A stretch of DNA of 64,000 bases, from contig JAXMBZ010000002.1 in assembly GCA_046349615.1 (NCBI GenBank), forward strand, positions 520,996 through 584,995, read 5' to 3'. Shown here piece after piece: positions 7,368 through 16,314 of the stretch. The notes beneath the pieces are model-generated. The model was given only the letters and a program-made list of their open reading frames with translations. It was not told the origin of the DNA and searched no databases. The translations under genes were made by a program, and so were the position numbers. Position 1 is the stretch's first letter. Every line of letters begins with the position of its first letter. Origin of the DNA: JADJNY01 sp046349615. GTDB lineage: Bacteria; Planctomycetota; UBA1135; GCA-002686595.

Positions 7368-9317
7368 ATGATCCGGGATCCGCTCTCTTCGTCCGTGCGC
7401 GCCGCCGTCTCGTCCCTCCTCCTCCTCGGCGCGTGCTCGACGCCCGCCGGAGAGCCGCCGAAGCCGGAGCGCGCGGTCGAGAGCCGCGTCGACGTCGCCC
7501 GCGCGCTGCTCGAAGTGCGCGCGCCCTCGAACCCCGTCGCGGGACGGGACGGCGAGCTCTACGTGCGCGACTGGCCCGACGGCGTGAACCAGGTCTGGCG
7601 TCTCGATGCGCGCGGCGGCCGCTCCCGCTTGACCGCGTTCCCGGACGGCGCGAGCTCGTTCCTCCTGTCGCCCGACGGCACACGATTGCTCGTCTCCGCG
7701 GCGAGCGGCGGCAACGAAGAGGACCAGGTGTGGCTGCTCGCGACGGACGGCACGGCGTCCTCCACGGGCGCGACCGAGCCGCTGCTCACGCGCCCGCGCA
7801 CCGTCTTCAAGCCGCAGCTCTGGCTTCCCGACTCGTCGGGCTTCCTGTACGTCGCGAACGCGACGAGCCCCGACGACTTCCATCTCCATCGCTTCGACTT
7901 CGACGCGCCGGGGAGCGCGCGCGGACGCTCGACCGAGCTCACGACGGCGGCCGGATCGTGGAGCGCGCAGGACGCGACCACGCGCGCGGAGCGCATCCTC
8001 TGCACGCGCTTCGTCTCGGAGTCCGAGTCGTACGCGTTCGAGTTCGACGCCGCGTCGGGGACCTTCACGCCCGTCGGACCGCGGCCCGAAGCGGGCGAGA
8101 CGTGCAACACCGCCTGCATCGGGTACCTGCCCGGCGAGCGCACGGCGCTCGTCGAATCCGACGCGCTCGACGGGCGCAAGCGAGTCTGGCTCCACGACCT
8201 CGAGGCGGGGCGGTCGACGCGTCCGCTCGCGCGGCTCGAGCGGCACGAGGTCGACGACACGCGCCTCTCGGAGGACCGCTCGCTCCTCGCGATCGCGTCG
8301 AACGAGGACGGGTACGGCGTGCTGCACGTCTTCCGTCTTCCGTCCTTCGAAGAAGTCGATCTGCCTCCGATCGAGCGCGGCGTCGTGACGCTCTCCGATC
8401 TGCGCGGCGGGAAGCTGCTCTTCACGCTCGCGAACGCGCGCACGCCGGGCGTCGCGTTCGAGCTCGCGCTGCCGAAGGAAGGCGCAGCCTCGCTGCGTCC
8501 GGTGACGACGGCGGAGTCGGGCGGCGTCGATCTCGCGGCGCTGCGCGAGCCCGAGCTCGTGCGCTACCGTTCCTTCGACGGCCTCGAGGTGCCCGCCTTC
8601 CTCTACGTGCCCGCGACGCGGCGCTCAGGCGAGCGCATCCCGTTCGTCGTGCACTTCCACGGCGGGCCGGAGGGCCAGCACCGTCCCGGCTTCGACCGCA
8701 CCGTGCAGGCGCTCGTCGCGCGCGGCTACGGCGTGCTCCAGCCGAACGTGCGCGGCTCGACCGGCTACGGACGCGACTACCACCGGCTCGACGACGGTCG
8801 CAAACGGTGGGACAGCGTGCGCGACGGCGTCGCGGCCGCGCGCTGGCTCGTCGAGCAGGGCTATGCGAGCTCCGGCCGCATCGCGTCGTACGGAGCGAGC
8901 TACGGCGGCTTCATGTCGGTCGCGACGGTGATCGAGGGCGGCGCGCTGTTCGGCGCGGGCGTCGACGTCGTCGGCATCGTGAACTTCGAGACGTTCCTCG
9001 AGGGGACCGCGGGCTACCGTCGCGCGCTGCGCGCCGCGGAGTACGGCACGCTCGACGACCGCGCGTTCCTGCGCTCGATCTCGCCGCTCCTGCGCGCCGA
9101 CGAGATCCCTTGTCCGATGCTCGTCGCGCACGGCTTGAACGACCCGCGCGTCCCGATCGGCGAGGCGATGCAGCTCGTCGGCGCGCTGCAGCGGCGCGGC
9201 GACGATCCCGAGCAGGTGTACTTCCGCGACGAAGGCCACGGGTTCCAGAAGCTCGAGAACCGCGCCTTGTTCGTCGGACGCATGCTGCGCTTCCTCGACC
9301 GGACGATCGGGCGCTGA
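7368..9317 (+). CDS. S9 family (prolyl oligopeptidase-type) serine peptidase, lipoprotein
   Basis: A 649-residue exported peptidase. ATG 7368 starts a lipoprotein signal peptide with lipobox LLGAC (Cys23). Residues about 40-380 look like a beta-propeller gate (repeated short strands such as LFTLANARTPGVAFEL). The C-terminal alpha/beta-hydrolase holds the triad: Ser511 in GASYGG, Asp592 in NDPRVP and His624 in DEGHGF, with oxyanion-region HFHGGPEGQ. This is the acylaminoacyl/dipeptidyl peptidase group of S9, cleaving short peptides. Likely role is peptide turnover at the cell envelope. It is divergently transcribed from the E1 operon. A second S9 enzyme of a different subfamily lies at 18784-21225. 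Confidence 0.9.
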   Translation: MIRDPLSSSVRAAVSSLLLLGACSTPAGEPPKPERAVESRVDVARALLEVRAPSNPVAGRDGELYVRDWPDGVNQVWRLDARGGRSRLTAFPDGASSFLLSPDGTRLLVSAASGGNEEDQVWLLATDGTASSTGATEPLLTRPRTVFKPQLWLPDSSGFLYVANATSPDDFHLHRFDFDAPGSARGRSTELTTAAGSWSAQDATTRAERILCTRFVSESESYAFEFDAASGTFTPVGPRPEAGETCNTACIGYLPGERTALVESDALDGRKRVWLHDLEAGRSTRPLARLERHEVDDTRLSEDRSLLAIASNEDGYGVLHVFRLPSFEEVDLPPIERGVVTLSDLRGGKLLFTLANARTPGVAFELALPKEGAASLRPVTTAESGGVDLAALREPELVRYRSFDGLEVPAFLYVPATRRSGERIPFVVHFHGGPEGQHRPGFDRTVQALVARGYGVLQPNVRGSTGYGRDYHRLDDGRKRWDSVRDGVAAARWLVEQGYASSGRIASYGASYGGFMSVATVIEGGALFGAGVDVVGIVNFETFLEGTAGYRRALRAAEYGTLDDRAFLRSISPLLRADEIPCPMLVAHGLNDPRVPIGEAMQLVGALQRRGDDPEQVYFRDEGHGFQKLENRALFVGRMLRFLDRTIGR

Positions 9318-9604
9318 ACCTCGAGCCTGCGGCGCGAGGGCGCGGAGCGCCGGGGAGGTCGAGGGGGCCGTCCCTTCGGCCGCGGAGCGCTCGCTCGCGA
9401 CGGCTCCGCGGGCGACGCGGGCCTCCGTTCGGGAGGGTGCCGCGGGGGCAGGCCGGAAGCGCGTCCCAGGGAGCGGTGCCGTGCCCGTCCAACCGCAGGA
9501 AAGCACCGTTTCAGGTCTGAAATCTCTCCAGGCAGGGGAAGGCCCCATCCGATTCCGCACGCGGTTGGAACCGAACCCCTGAATCCCCTTCACCGAGAGA
9601 CTTC
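9318..9604 (+). other. Intergenic stretch with a perfect palindrome
   Basis: This 287-base gap holds no supportable gene. Its most noticeable element is the 14-base inverted repeat at 9509-9522, listed separately. Confidence 0.5.
9509..9522. promoter_or_regulatory. Palindrome TTTCAG-GT-CTGAAA, possible operator
   Basis: A perfect 6+6 inverted repeat with a 2-base centre, relatively AT-rich in a GC-rich gap, 83 bases before the PPC lipoprotein start. The symmetry suits a dimeric regulator, but no second copy was found in this window. Confidence 0.3.
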
Positions 9605-11329
9605 ATGCGGAAAACGCTGCTCACGGCGCGCCCGGCGCGCCTCCTCGCCCTGACCTCCTGCGGCCTCGCCGCGTTCCTCGGCTCGTGCTCGAACGGCGGC
9701 TCCGGCGGCAGCTCGCCCTCGGCCGTGCTCGCCGAGGTCGAACCGAACGAAACCACGGCCGACGCGCTCGCGATGACGCTCGATCGTCCCGCGACCGGCG
9801 ATCTGTCGACGATCGGCGACGCCGACCTCTGGAGCGTCGCGCTCGCGAGCGGCGAGGTCGTCACCATCCAACTCGAAGCGACGCGCTTCGACCAGGATGC
9901 GTGGGAAGCGGCGAACAACGTCGCGCGCCTGACCGTGTTCGACGCCGACGGCACGACGAAGCTCCTCGAGCACGACTACACCGGCAACACGAGCGACGGT
10001 TGGAGCTGGGGCAAGCACGACCTCGACATCCCCGCGTTCCGCGCGCCGGCGGACGGCACGTACTTCATCCAGGTCACGACGGACGACAACCTCGTTGCCG
10101 GCGCGCGCTACGCGCTGAAGGTCACGCTGAACGACCTCGGCACGCAGCAGGTCGAAGCCGAAGCGGTCGGCGTGTCCGGCGCGAACGACACCGTCGGCAC
10201 CGCCGAGACGATCACGCCCGGCGTCGTCCGCGGCTTCCACGTCGACGACGAATTCGACGACTACTCCTTCACGATCACGGGCCCGACGGTCGTCGACTTC
10301 GAGATGCTCGAGTACCGCAACGGCGTGTTCGCGGGCGACGACGCCTACTTCGACCCGGAGATCTCCCTCTACGACACCGACGGCACGACCGTCCTCGCGT
10401 CGAACGACGACACGTTCTTCTACGACTCGGGCATCCACTTCCTGCTCGAGACCGCGGGCACGTACACGCTCCAGGTCGGCGAGTGCTGCGGCGCGGGTGA
10501 CGCGCAGTACTTCCTGCGCTTCAGCACGACGAGCTTCTCGAGCGCGACGGCCGAGACCGAGCCCAACGACACGTCGGGCACGGCCACGGCGATCACCTAC
10601 GGCGCCAAGGTCACCGGCTCGACGAGCGCGGGCGACGAAGACTGGTTCTCCTTCACCGGCACCGCGGGCGACATCGTCCACCTGCAGCAGTTCGACACGG
10701 ACAACGCCCAAGGCTCCGTCGACAACGCCACGTTCGAGCTCCTCGAGTCCGACGGCACGACGCCGGTCGCGTCGAGCAACGGCGGCACGTTCGCGGCGAC
10801 GCGCGCGCTGCTCACGAGCACGGGCACCTACTACGTGCGCGTGACCCCCGACGCGTCGCCGACGTCGACGACGTGGGCGTTCCATCTGGTGCGCTTCTCC
10901 CACGCCGGCTTCGAAGCCGAGAGCAACGACACGCAGGGTACCGCGGACGTTTTCGACGCGAACGGCCGCGCGGCGGGCGTCATCGCCACCGCGGGCGACG
11001 TCGACGTCTTCTCGTTCTCCGCGACGGCCGATCACCTCGTCTCCTTCTCGGTCTACGCGCAGGCCGGCGAGCAGAGCGACGGTCTCGACGACCTCGGCGT
11101 GAACGGCTCGACGCTCGACCCGATGGTCGTCGTCCGCGATGCGGACGGCAACGTCGTGGCGAAGAGCGACGGCAGCGTCGTCAACGTCGACACCGAGAGC
11201 ATCACCGACCCGCTCGCCACGATCGCGGTCGCCTTCGTCCCGACGACGACGGGCACGTACACGGTCGAGGTGACGGACACGACCGGCACCGGCTCGTCGA
11301 CGCACACCTACGTGCTCGCGCGCCGCTGA
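9605..11329 (+). CDS. Lipoprotein with four PPC (pre-peptidase C-terminal) modules
   Basis: A 574-residue secreted protein with signal peptide and lipobox LGSC (Cys about 28), then a Gly/Ser linker. Four repeats follow. Each begins with an acidic-Asn box (EVEPNETTADA; GANDTVGTAET; ETEPNDTSGTAT; AESNDTQGTADV) and contains a D-x-D-x-(W/Y/F)-S-(F/V) core such as GDADLWSVAL or GDEDWFSFTG. That is the hallmark of PPC beta-sandwich domains, usually appended to secreted proteases and here free-standing. No catalytic domain is visible, so a binding or structural envelope role is inferred. GAGAG lies just upstream of the ATG as a ribosome binding site. A strong intrinsic terminator follows at 11370-11403, so it is probably monocistronic. 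Confidence 0.85.
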   Translation: MRKTLLTARPARLLALTSCGLAAFLGSCSNGGSGGSSPSAVLAEVEPNETTADALAMTLDRPATGDLSTIGDADLWSVALASGEVVTIQLEATRFDQDAWEAANNVARLTVFDADGTTKLLEHDYTGNTSDGWSWGKHDLDIPAFRAPADGTYFIQVTTDDNLVAGARYALKVTLNDLGTQQVEAEAVGVSGANDTVGTAETITPGVVRGFHVDDEFDDYSFTITGPTVVDFEMLEYRNGVFAGDDAYFDPEISLYDTDGTTVLASNDDTFFYDSGIHFLLETAGTYTLQVGECCGAGDAQYFLRFSTTSFSSATAETEPNDTSGTATAITYGAKVTGSTSAGDEDWFSFTGTAGDIVHLQQFDTDNAQGSVDNATFELLESDGTTPVASSNGGTFAATRALLTSTGTYYVRVTPDASPTSTTWAFHLVRFSHAGFEAESNDTQGTADVFDANGRAAGVIATAGDVDVFSFSATADHLVSFSVYAQAGEQSDGLDDLGVNGSTLDPMVVVRDADGNVVAKSDGSVVNVDTESITDPLATIAVAFVPTTTGTYTVEVTDTTGTGSSTHTYVLARR

Positions 11330-11369
11330 GCTCCGCGTCCCGTGCGAACGCACGGGCCAAGCGAGTCCC

Positions 11370-11403
11370 GGCCCGGGTCCCCATGGGGGCCCGGGCCTTT
11401 TTT
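11370..11403 (+). terminator. Rho-independent terminator after the PPC lipoprotein
   Basis: A near-perfect palindrome of about 13 base pairs (arms GGCCCGGGTCCCC and GGGGGCCCGGGCC around AT) directly followed by six T residues. It lies 40 bases after the stop. Confidence 0.9.
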
Positions 11404-11459
11404 CTTCTCACGCGCAGCGCGCATCGGAGACGATTCCGACGCCGGAGCCCTCTCGACCC

Positions 11460-12548
11460 ATGTCCCAATCCCGTCGTTCGAGTCCGCGCGCCGCGAACCG
11501 CGTCCCGATCGTGCTGGCTGCGGCCGGCCTCGTCCTCGCTGCGCTCGTCGGCGCGCTCGTCTTCGCGTTGGGCTCGCCTTCGGCCCGACCCGCGGCTCCG
11601 ACCGCGACCGAGCTGCCGCGTCCGTCGACCGCGTCGAGCGGTTCGGTGCCGGTCGAGCTCGCGCGGGACGGCGGCGCACGCACGGCCGAGGCCGAGCCCG
11701 TCGTACCCGCGCCCGCGCCTGCGGCGAAGCGCGCGCTCCGCGGCCGCGTGGTCGCCGACGGCGAAGGCGTGCCGAACGCGGAGGTCGTGCTCGTGCCGCG
11801 CGGCGACGGCGCCGACCTGCGCGCGCAGCTCCGCGTGCGGACGGGCCCCGACGGCGCGTTCCACTTCGACGACGTGCTCGCCGGAGCCGGCGTCGTGCTC
11901 AAGACCACGCACGCGGGCTTCGCACCGCTCTCGCTCCCCGTCGCCGATCCCGGCGCGGAGGAGGTCGTGCTCGCGCTCTCGCGCGATTCGCGCCTGCGCG
12001 CGCGGATCACGGGCGAGGTCGTCTTCGAGGACGGCACACCCGCCGCGGGCGCGGACGTCGCGTTCGGACGTCAGGCGGCGCGCACGGACGGGAGTGGGCG
12101 ATTCGAGCTCGCGCTCACGACCGACGCCGCGGCCGACGAGCCGCTCGTCGCGCGCCACGCGGGCCTCGTGCCGGCGCGCATCGAGCGTTTCGGCGCGCGC
12201 GTCGTCGCCGCGCGTCCCGTGCAGGCCGCGGGCGTCGCACCCGGGGGCGCCGCGAGCGTGCCCGAAGTGAGCGGAGTCCGGCTCGTGCTCGGCGGGCGCT
12301 CACTCGCGATCACGGGCACCGTGCTCGACGGGAGCGGCCGGCCCGCGAAGGGGTGGCGCGTCGAGCTCGCGAACGCCGGCGGCGCCGACGAGGTGAGCCG
12401 CACGGATCGCCAGGGACGCTTCGTCCTCTCGGGCCTCGCGCCCGGCGCGCACGTCCTGCGCGCGCGCGGCCCGCGGCCGGAAGACGTCGTCGACAGCGAG
12501 CCCCTCGAGGCCGGTGCGCGCGACGTCGTGATCACGGCGCCGCGTTGA
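11460..12548 (+). CDS. Membrane-anchored protein with three carboxypeptidase-regulatory-like domains
   Basis: A 362-residue protein with one N-terminal membrane segment (about 16-37, VPIVLAAAGLVLAALVGALV) and an Ala/Pro-rich linker, then three beta-sandwich repeats. The repeats open with LRGRVVADGEGVPNAEVVL (about 93), RITGEVVFEDGTPAAGADV (about 181) and AITGTVLDGSGRPAKGWRV (about 282). Each has the G-x-V-x-D/G-x-G-x-P-x-x-x-A/W-x-V pattern of the carboxypeptidase regulatory-like/CNA-B-like family. No enzyme active site is seen. The inferred role is an extracytoplasmic scaffold or ligand-binding protein. A related architecture occurs at 32537-33751. The start ATG follows GGAG about 13 bases upstream. 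Confidence 0.7.
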   Translation: MSQSRRSSPRAANRVPIVLAAAGLVLAALVGALVFALGSPSARPAAPTATELPRPSTASSGSVPVELARDGGARTAEAEPVVPAPAPAAKRALRGRVVADGEGVPNAEVVLVPRGDGADLRAQLRVRTGPDGAFHFDDVLAGAGVVLKTTHAGFAPLSLPVADPGAEEVVLALSRDSRLRARITGEVVFEDGTPAAGADVAFGRQAARTDGSGRFELALTTDAAADEPLVARHAGLVPARIERFGARVVAARPVQAAGVAPGGAASVPEVSGVRLVLGGRSLAITGTVLDGSGRPAKGWRVELANAGGADEVSRTDRQGRFVLSGLAPGAHVLRARGPRPEDVVDSEPLEAGARDVVITAPR

Positions 12549-12651
12549 CGTGGGGGGACGCCCCGGTGCGCCGAAGGACCGCCGCGGACGCACGGCGGCG
12601 CGAGCTCCGCGTCGGGCTCGCCAGGCTGGACGCGAGCTGACGCCGTCGAGT

Positions 12652-13278
12652 TCACGACGCCTCCGCGTCGACGAAGTGCTCGACGTAGTCCGCGCGTGCC
12701 GCACGCAGCACCTTGCGCGCGTGCTCCGCGTCGTACGCCGCGCCGACCTCGATCGTCTGCGGATCGCCGGGCATCGTCTTGTACGTGAGGAAGTAGTGCC
12801 GGAGGCGTTCGATCACGCCCGCGGGGAGTTCGCTCGCCTCGCGGATCGAACCGAACGTCGGGTCGCCGACGAGCACGGCCAGGATCTTGTCGTCCGCTTC
12901 GCCGCGCTCGACCATCCGCAGGCCGCCGATCGGGCGCGCCGTGACGAGGATCTCGCCGTGCGCGATCGGACGGTCCGTCAGCACGCACAGGTCGAGCGGA
13001 TCGCCGTCGCCGCGCTCCGCACGCTCCGCGCCCGCCGGCGCCGTCTTCGCGACGCGCTCGGCGCAGTACGTGCGCGGCACGAAGCCGTAGAGCGTCGGAC
13101 ACGCGCTCGAGAACCGCTGGGGTCGGTCGACCTTCAAGTACCCGGAGACCTTGTCGATCTCGTACTTCACGCCGTCGGTCGGGACGATCTCGATGTACGC
13201 GGTGACCTCGTCGGGGAAGCGCGCGCCCGGCGAGAGGCCGTGCCAGGGGTGCGGTCGGAACGGTTGGGGAACCGGCAT
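12652..13278 (-). CDS. ppa: Inorganic pyrophosphatase (family I, soluble)
   Basis: A 208-residue enzyme hydrolysing diphosphate to phosphate, which pulls biosynthetic reactions forward. The start ATG 13278 has AAGGAG 6 bases upstream. Family I features are visible: the substrate-binding segment VKYEIDKVSGYLKVDR (E and K residues), YGFVPRTYC, the metal-binding acidic cluster GDGDPLDLCV (D-x-D-P-x-D), and the later segment EADDKILAV followed by HYFLTYK. Its start lies 11 bases after the stop of the GT4 glycosyltransferase, so the two are likely co-transcribed. A pyrophosphatase next to sugar-nucleotide-using enzymes is plausible but general. Confidence 0.93.
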   Translation of the reverse strand: MPVPQPFRPHPWHGLSPGARFPDEVTAYIEIVPTDGVKYEIDKVSGYLKVDRPQRFSSACPTLYGFVPRTYCAERVAKTAPAGAERAERGDGDPLDLCVLTDRPIAHGEILVTARPIGGLRMVERGEADDKILAVLVGDPTFGSIREASELPAGVIERLRHYFLTYKTMPGDPQTIEVGAAYDAEHARKVLRAARADYVEHFVDAEAS

Positions 13279-13289
13279 GGTGAGCTCCT

Positions 13290-14429
13290 TCAGCGCGCGC
13301 CGAGCGCGCTCGTGTAGACCGCGCGGTACGCGGAGAGCATGCGGTCGAAGCTGTACTCCGCCTTGACGCGCGCGCGGTTCGCGGCGCCGAGGCGCGCACG
13401 GAGCGGCGCGTCGCGGAGCAGCACCTCGAGCTTCTCCGCGAGCGGCCACGCGCTCTCGCGTTCCTCGAGCGGCACGACGAACTCCGCCTGGTCCGGCGCG
13501 AGCATGGGCCGCACGTCGCCGACGTCGGTCGAGACGACGGGGAGCGCGCTCGCCATCGCCTCGAGCAGCGCGACGGGCATCTGCTCCGTGTCCGACGAGA
13601 TCACGAACGCGTCCATCGCGCGGTAGTGGTCGACGGGATCCGTGACGTGTCCGGCGAACGTGATGCGGCGCTGGAGCGCGGGCGACGCGCGCGCGAACTC
13701 CTCGCACGCGGCGCGCTCCGGCCCGTCGCCGAGCACGAGCACGTGGAGCGGGAGCTCGCGGTCGACGCGCGCGCACGCCTCGAGGAAGCGGCGCGGGTTC
13801 TTCTCGGGCCGCAGATGACCGACGTAGCCGATGACCAGCGCGTCCGCGGCGATCCCGAGGCGCGCGCGGAGCTTCGGCCGGCCGTCGCGCTCGCCGAAGC
13901 GCTCGACGCGGATGCCGTTCGGGATCAGCGCGACCTTCTCGGGCGCGAGCTTCCACGTGTCGCGCGCGATGCCCTCGAGCTTCCGCGACGGCACGACGAC
14001 GCGCGCGACGCCGGGCAGGAAGAGTCGGCGCGTCCACACGCGCCTGCGCTTGAACTCGACGGCTTCGTCGCTCGTGAAGCCGTCCTCGTGGTGCACGTGC
14101 GGCTGCTTCAAGGTGCGCGCCGCGAACACGGCGTCGAACGCGCCCCAGTTGTAGGAGAGCGTCAGGTCGGGCCGTTCGCGCTGGACGAGCTCGCGCAGGC
14201 GCTTCAAGGTCGCGAACGTGCCCGCGCGCGGCAGGCTCTCGAGCACGCGGGCGTCCGCGCGGCCGGTGAGGAGCTTCGCCGCGTCCGTGCGACCGTCGAT
14301 CGCGAGGATCGAATGGCGGTACTCCTTGCCGAAGGCTTCGATCAGGTTCACGGTGCGCGTCTCGGGACCGGCGGGGACGAAGGTCGAGAAGACGTGCAGG
14401 AGGTGGGGGGCGGTCACGCGCGGGATCAT
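13290..14429 (-). CDS. Family 4 glycosyltransferase
   Basis: A 379-residue GT-B fold retaining glycosyltransferase. ATG 14429 begins MIPRVTAPHLLHVFSTFVPAG, the first beta-strand and glycine loop of the acceptor-side Rossmann domain. The C-terminal nucleotide-sugar half has VIGYVGHLRPEKNPRRFLEA and the donor-site E-x7-E motif in SDTEQMPVALLEAM, followed by GDVRPM. Enzymes of this type build lipopolysaccharide or capsule glycans at the cytoplasmic face. The sugar is unknown. It lies upstream of ppa and divergent from the C25-like gene, separated by 105 bases. Confidence 0.88.
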   Translation of the reverse strand: MIPRVTAPHLLHVFSTFVPAGPETRTVNLIEAFGKEYRHSILAIDGRTDAAKLLTGRADARVLESLPRAGTFATLKRLRELVQRERPDLTLSYNWGAFDAVFAARTLKQPHVHHEDGFTSDEAVEFKRRRVWTRRLFLPGVARVVVPSRKLEGIARDTWKLAPEKVALIPNGIRVERFGERDGRPKLRARLGIAADALVIGYVGHLRPEKNPRRFLEACARVDRELPLHVLVLGDGPERAACEEFARASPALQRRITFAGHVTDPVDHYRAMDAFVISSDTEQMPVALLEAMASALPVVSTDVGDVRPMLAPDQAEFVVPLEERESAWPLAEKLEVLLRDAPLRARLGAANRARVKAEYSFDRMLSAYRAVYTSALGAR

Positions 14430-14482
14430 GGCAACTCGCGCGGTCCGGTGCACGCGTCGGGAGGCGTCGTCGCGGAGCGAGG

Positions 14483-14510
14483 TTGCGTGCTGTGCGGCGC
14501 GCGCGACAAT
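14483..14510 (+). promoter_or_regulatory. Candidate promoter for the C25-like gene
   Basis: TTGCGT (14483-14488), 16-base spacer, GACAAT (14505-14510), 24 bases before ATG 14535. Confidence 0.4.
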
Positions 14511-14534
14511 CGGCCGCCCCGAACCGGAGGTCGA

Positions 14535-16160
14535 ATGTCGCTCGCCGCAATGCTCCTGCTGCAACTCGCGTCCGCGCCCGCGGCGGACTCGCGCTACCTC
14601 GTCGCGCTCGAACGCGGACTCGTCGGCACCGACTACGCGCGCGCCGCCGACGAGCTCGCGCGCCATCGCGGCGGCGCCGTCTTCGCGTGGGACGGCGAGC
14701 TCGCGTCGCTCGCGGCCGAACTCGCGGCGCGCACGCCGCGCTCGGTCGCGTTCGTGCTCGCGCCGAGCTCGATCGACGCGAACCTCCCGCGGCGGATCGT
14801 GCCCGTGCTCGCGCGGATCGACGACGATCCGTTCGTCGACTGCGCGTGGGGGATCGTCACCGGCGCGACGGGCGCGGACGCGCTGCGCTTCGTGCGGACG
14901 ATCGAACGCGCCGAGGTGCGGACGCCGCCGACGCGCAAGCTCTCGATGACCTCGGTGCAGGTCGACCGCTGTGCGACGCTCGAGCGTCCGCGCGAGGCGG
15001 GACCCGAGGGCCGCGCGCTCGACACGACGGACGTGTGGCTCACGGGCAAGGACGCGCAATGGCGCGCGACGGTCGAGGCCGCGCGCGGCGGACAGCGGGG
15101 CTGCGCGCTCGTCGAGTGGGGGCATTGCGGCGACCCGCAGGGGATCTGGCTCTTCTCGATGTACCGCAACATGGACGCGTCGAAGCACTGGCCGTTCGAC
15201 CCGGCGAAGGTCGGCTGGGATCCGAATGGGGAGATGCCGCGGCTCACGCCGGAGTTGCTCCTCGGCGGCGCGCCGGCGCACGACGCGGTCGGCGCATCCG
15301 AGAGCGGCGTCGACCTCGACGGCGCCGTCGTGATCAACGGGTCGTGCCACTCGGCCGTCGTGAAGCGCGCGATCGTCGGCGGCGACATCGTCAGCACGTT
15401 TGGCGACACGGGCGGCGTCGTGCGCTTCTTCGACGTGACGCCGCAGCAGTCGTTCGCGCTGCAGGCGCTCCGCCACGGCGCGGCCGCGTACGTCGCACCG
15501 CTCGCGGCGAACCACGCGTCGCGCGCGTCGATCGAGGAGTGGCGCATCCGCGCCGGCGGCGTGTCGCTCGGCGAGGTGGTGCGGCGGAGCTACGACGAGA
15601 TGGTGATGGGCGCGGCGACGCTGCCGATGTCGTTCGCGCTCTTCGAGGACGGGAAGCCCGATCCGCACGAGCCGCCGATGTGGACCGACGTCGTGCACCG
15701 CGTGCTGTTCGGCGATCCGGCGTTCGTGCTGTGGAAGGAGCCGCTCGCGACGCCGCACCGCGTGACGACGGAGTGGATCGAGCCCTCGAAGACGCTGCGC
15801 GTCGACGTGCGGTGGGATCCGCTCGAGGAGGATCCGTTCGTGTGGGACCCGTGGGTGCAGGAGCGCGCGGCCGCGCCGCACGATCGCGTGTACGAGCGCG
15901 TGCCGCTCGACGTCGAGGTCGGGCACGTCGCGCGCGTGACGATCGTCAAGGCGGAGACGGGCGCGGGCGCGTCGCTCGAGCTCTTGAAGGCCGAGCCGAA
16001 AGCGATGCTCGAGCGCGACGCGGACGGCAAGAGCGTGCTCCACGTCCGTGCGCGCTGGCCGCGGTTGGAAGCGAAGGACGGCAAGAGCGCGCTGCCGAAG
16101 AGAGTGCGGTTCTTGTTCGAGGTGGGGTTCGGGGCGAGCGCGCAGGCCCCGAGGCGCTGA
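14535..16160 (+). CDS. Gingipain-like (C25, caspase-fold) putative cysteine peptidase
   Basis: A 541-residue protein starting at ATG 14535 with GGAGG just upstream and a hydrophobic signal-like N-terminus (MSLAAMLLLQLASAPAA). The pattern resembles clan CD/C25. Two hydrophobic strands end in candidate catalytic residues: ALVEWGHCG (His197) and AVVINGSCHS (Cys271). Later segments match the C25 tail in style: SLGEVVRRSYDEMV and VLFGDPAFVLW. The N-terminal third (ARIDDDPFVDCAWGIVTG) resembles the C25 sub-domain that ends in 'GRLP'-like segments. No C-terminal sorting domain is visible. If active it would be an exported Arg/Lys-type or other cysteine peptidase. This is pattern recognition, not a database match. 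Confidence 0.55.
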   Translation: MSLAAMLLLQLASAPAADSRYLVALERGLVGTDYARAADELARHRGGAVFAWDGELASLAAELAARTPRSVAFVLAPSSIDANLPRRIVPVLARIDDDPFVDCAWGIVTGATGADALRFVRTIERAEVRTPPTRKLSMTSVQVDRCATLERPREAGPEGRALDTTDVWLTGKDAQWRATVEAARGGQRGCALVEWGHCGDPQGIWLFSMYRNMDASKHWPFDPAKVGWDPNGEMPRLTPELLLGGAPAHDAVGASESGVDLDGAVVINGSCHSAVVKRAIVGGDIVSTFGDTGGVVRFFDVTPQQSFALQALRHGAAAYVAPLAANHASRASIEEWRIRAGGVSLGEVVRRSYDEMVMGAATLPMSFALFEDGKPDPHEPPMWTDVVHRVLFGDPAFVLWKEPLATPHRVTTEWIEPSKTLRVDVRWDPLEEDPFVWDPWVQERAAAPHDRVYERVPLDVEVGHVARVTIVKAETGAGASLELLKAEPKAMLERDADGKSVLHVRARWPRLEAKDGKSALPKRVRFLFEVGFGASAQAPRR

Positions 16161-16274
16161 CGGACACCCGGCCGTCCGGACGCGGAGCGGCGCAGCGTTC
16201 GGTGGTTGCGCTGCGAGCGCCGGCGCCCTCGTCGCCGGTCGAGTCGCCGCGCACCTGGAATGGACGATCCGCGC

Positions 16275-16280
16275 TACGAT
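16275..16280 (+). promoter_or_regulatory. -10-like box TACGAT upstream of the PhyH gene
   Basis: TACGAT lies 34 bases before ATG 16315 in the 154-base gap. It is weak alone and resembles other -10-like boxes in the window. Confidence 0.25.
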
Positions 16281-16314
16281 CGACCGGGCCGCGGCGGGAG
16301 GAGGCCGCGCTCGC

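Noticed and set aside
13626..14534. Upstream open extension of the C25-like gene
   Set aside because: It is antisense to the GT4 glycosyltransferase and consists of Arg/Ala-rich shadow sequence; ATG 14535 has a good ribosome binding site and signal peptide.
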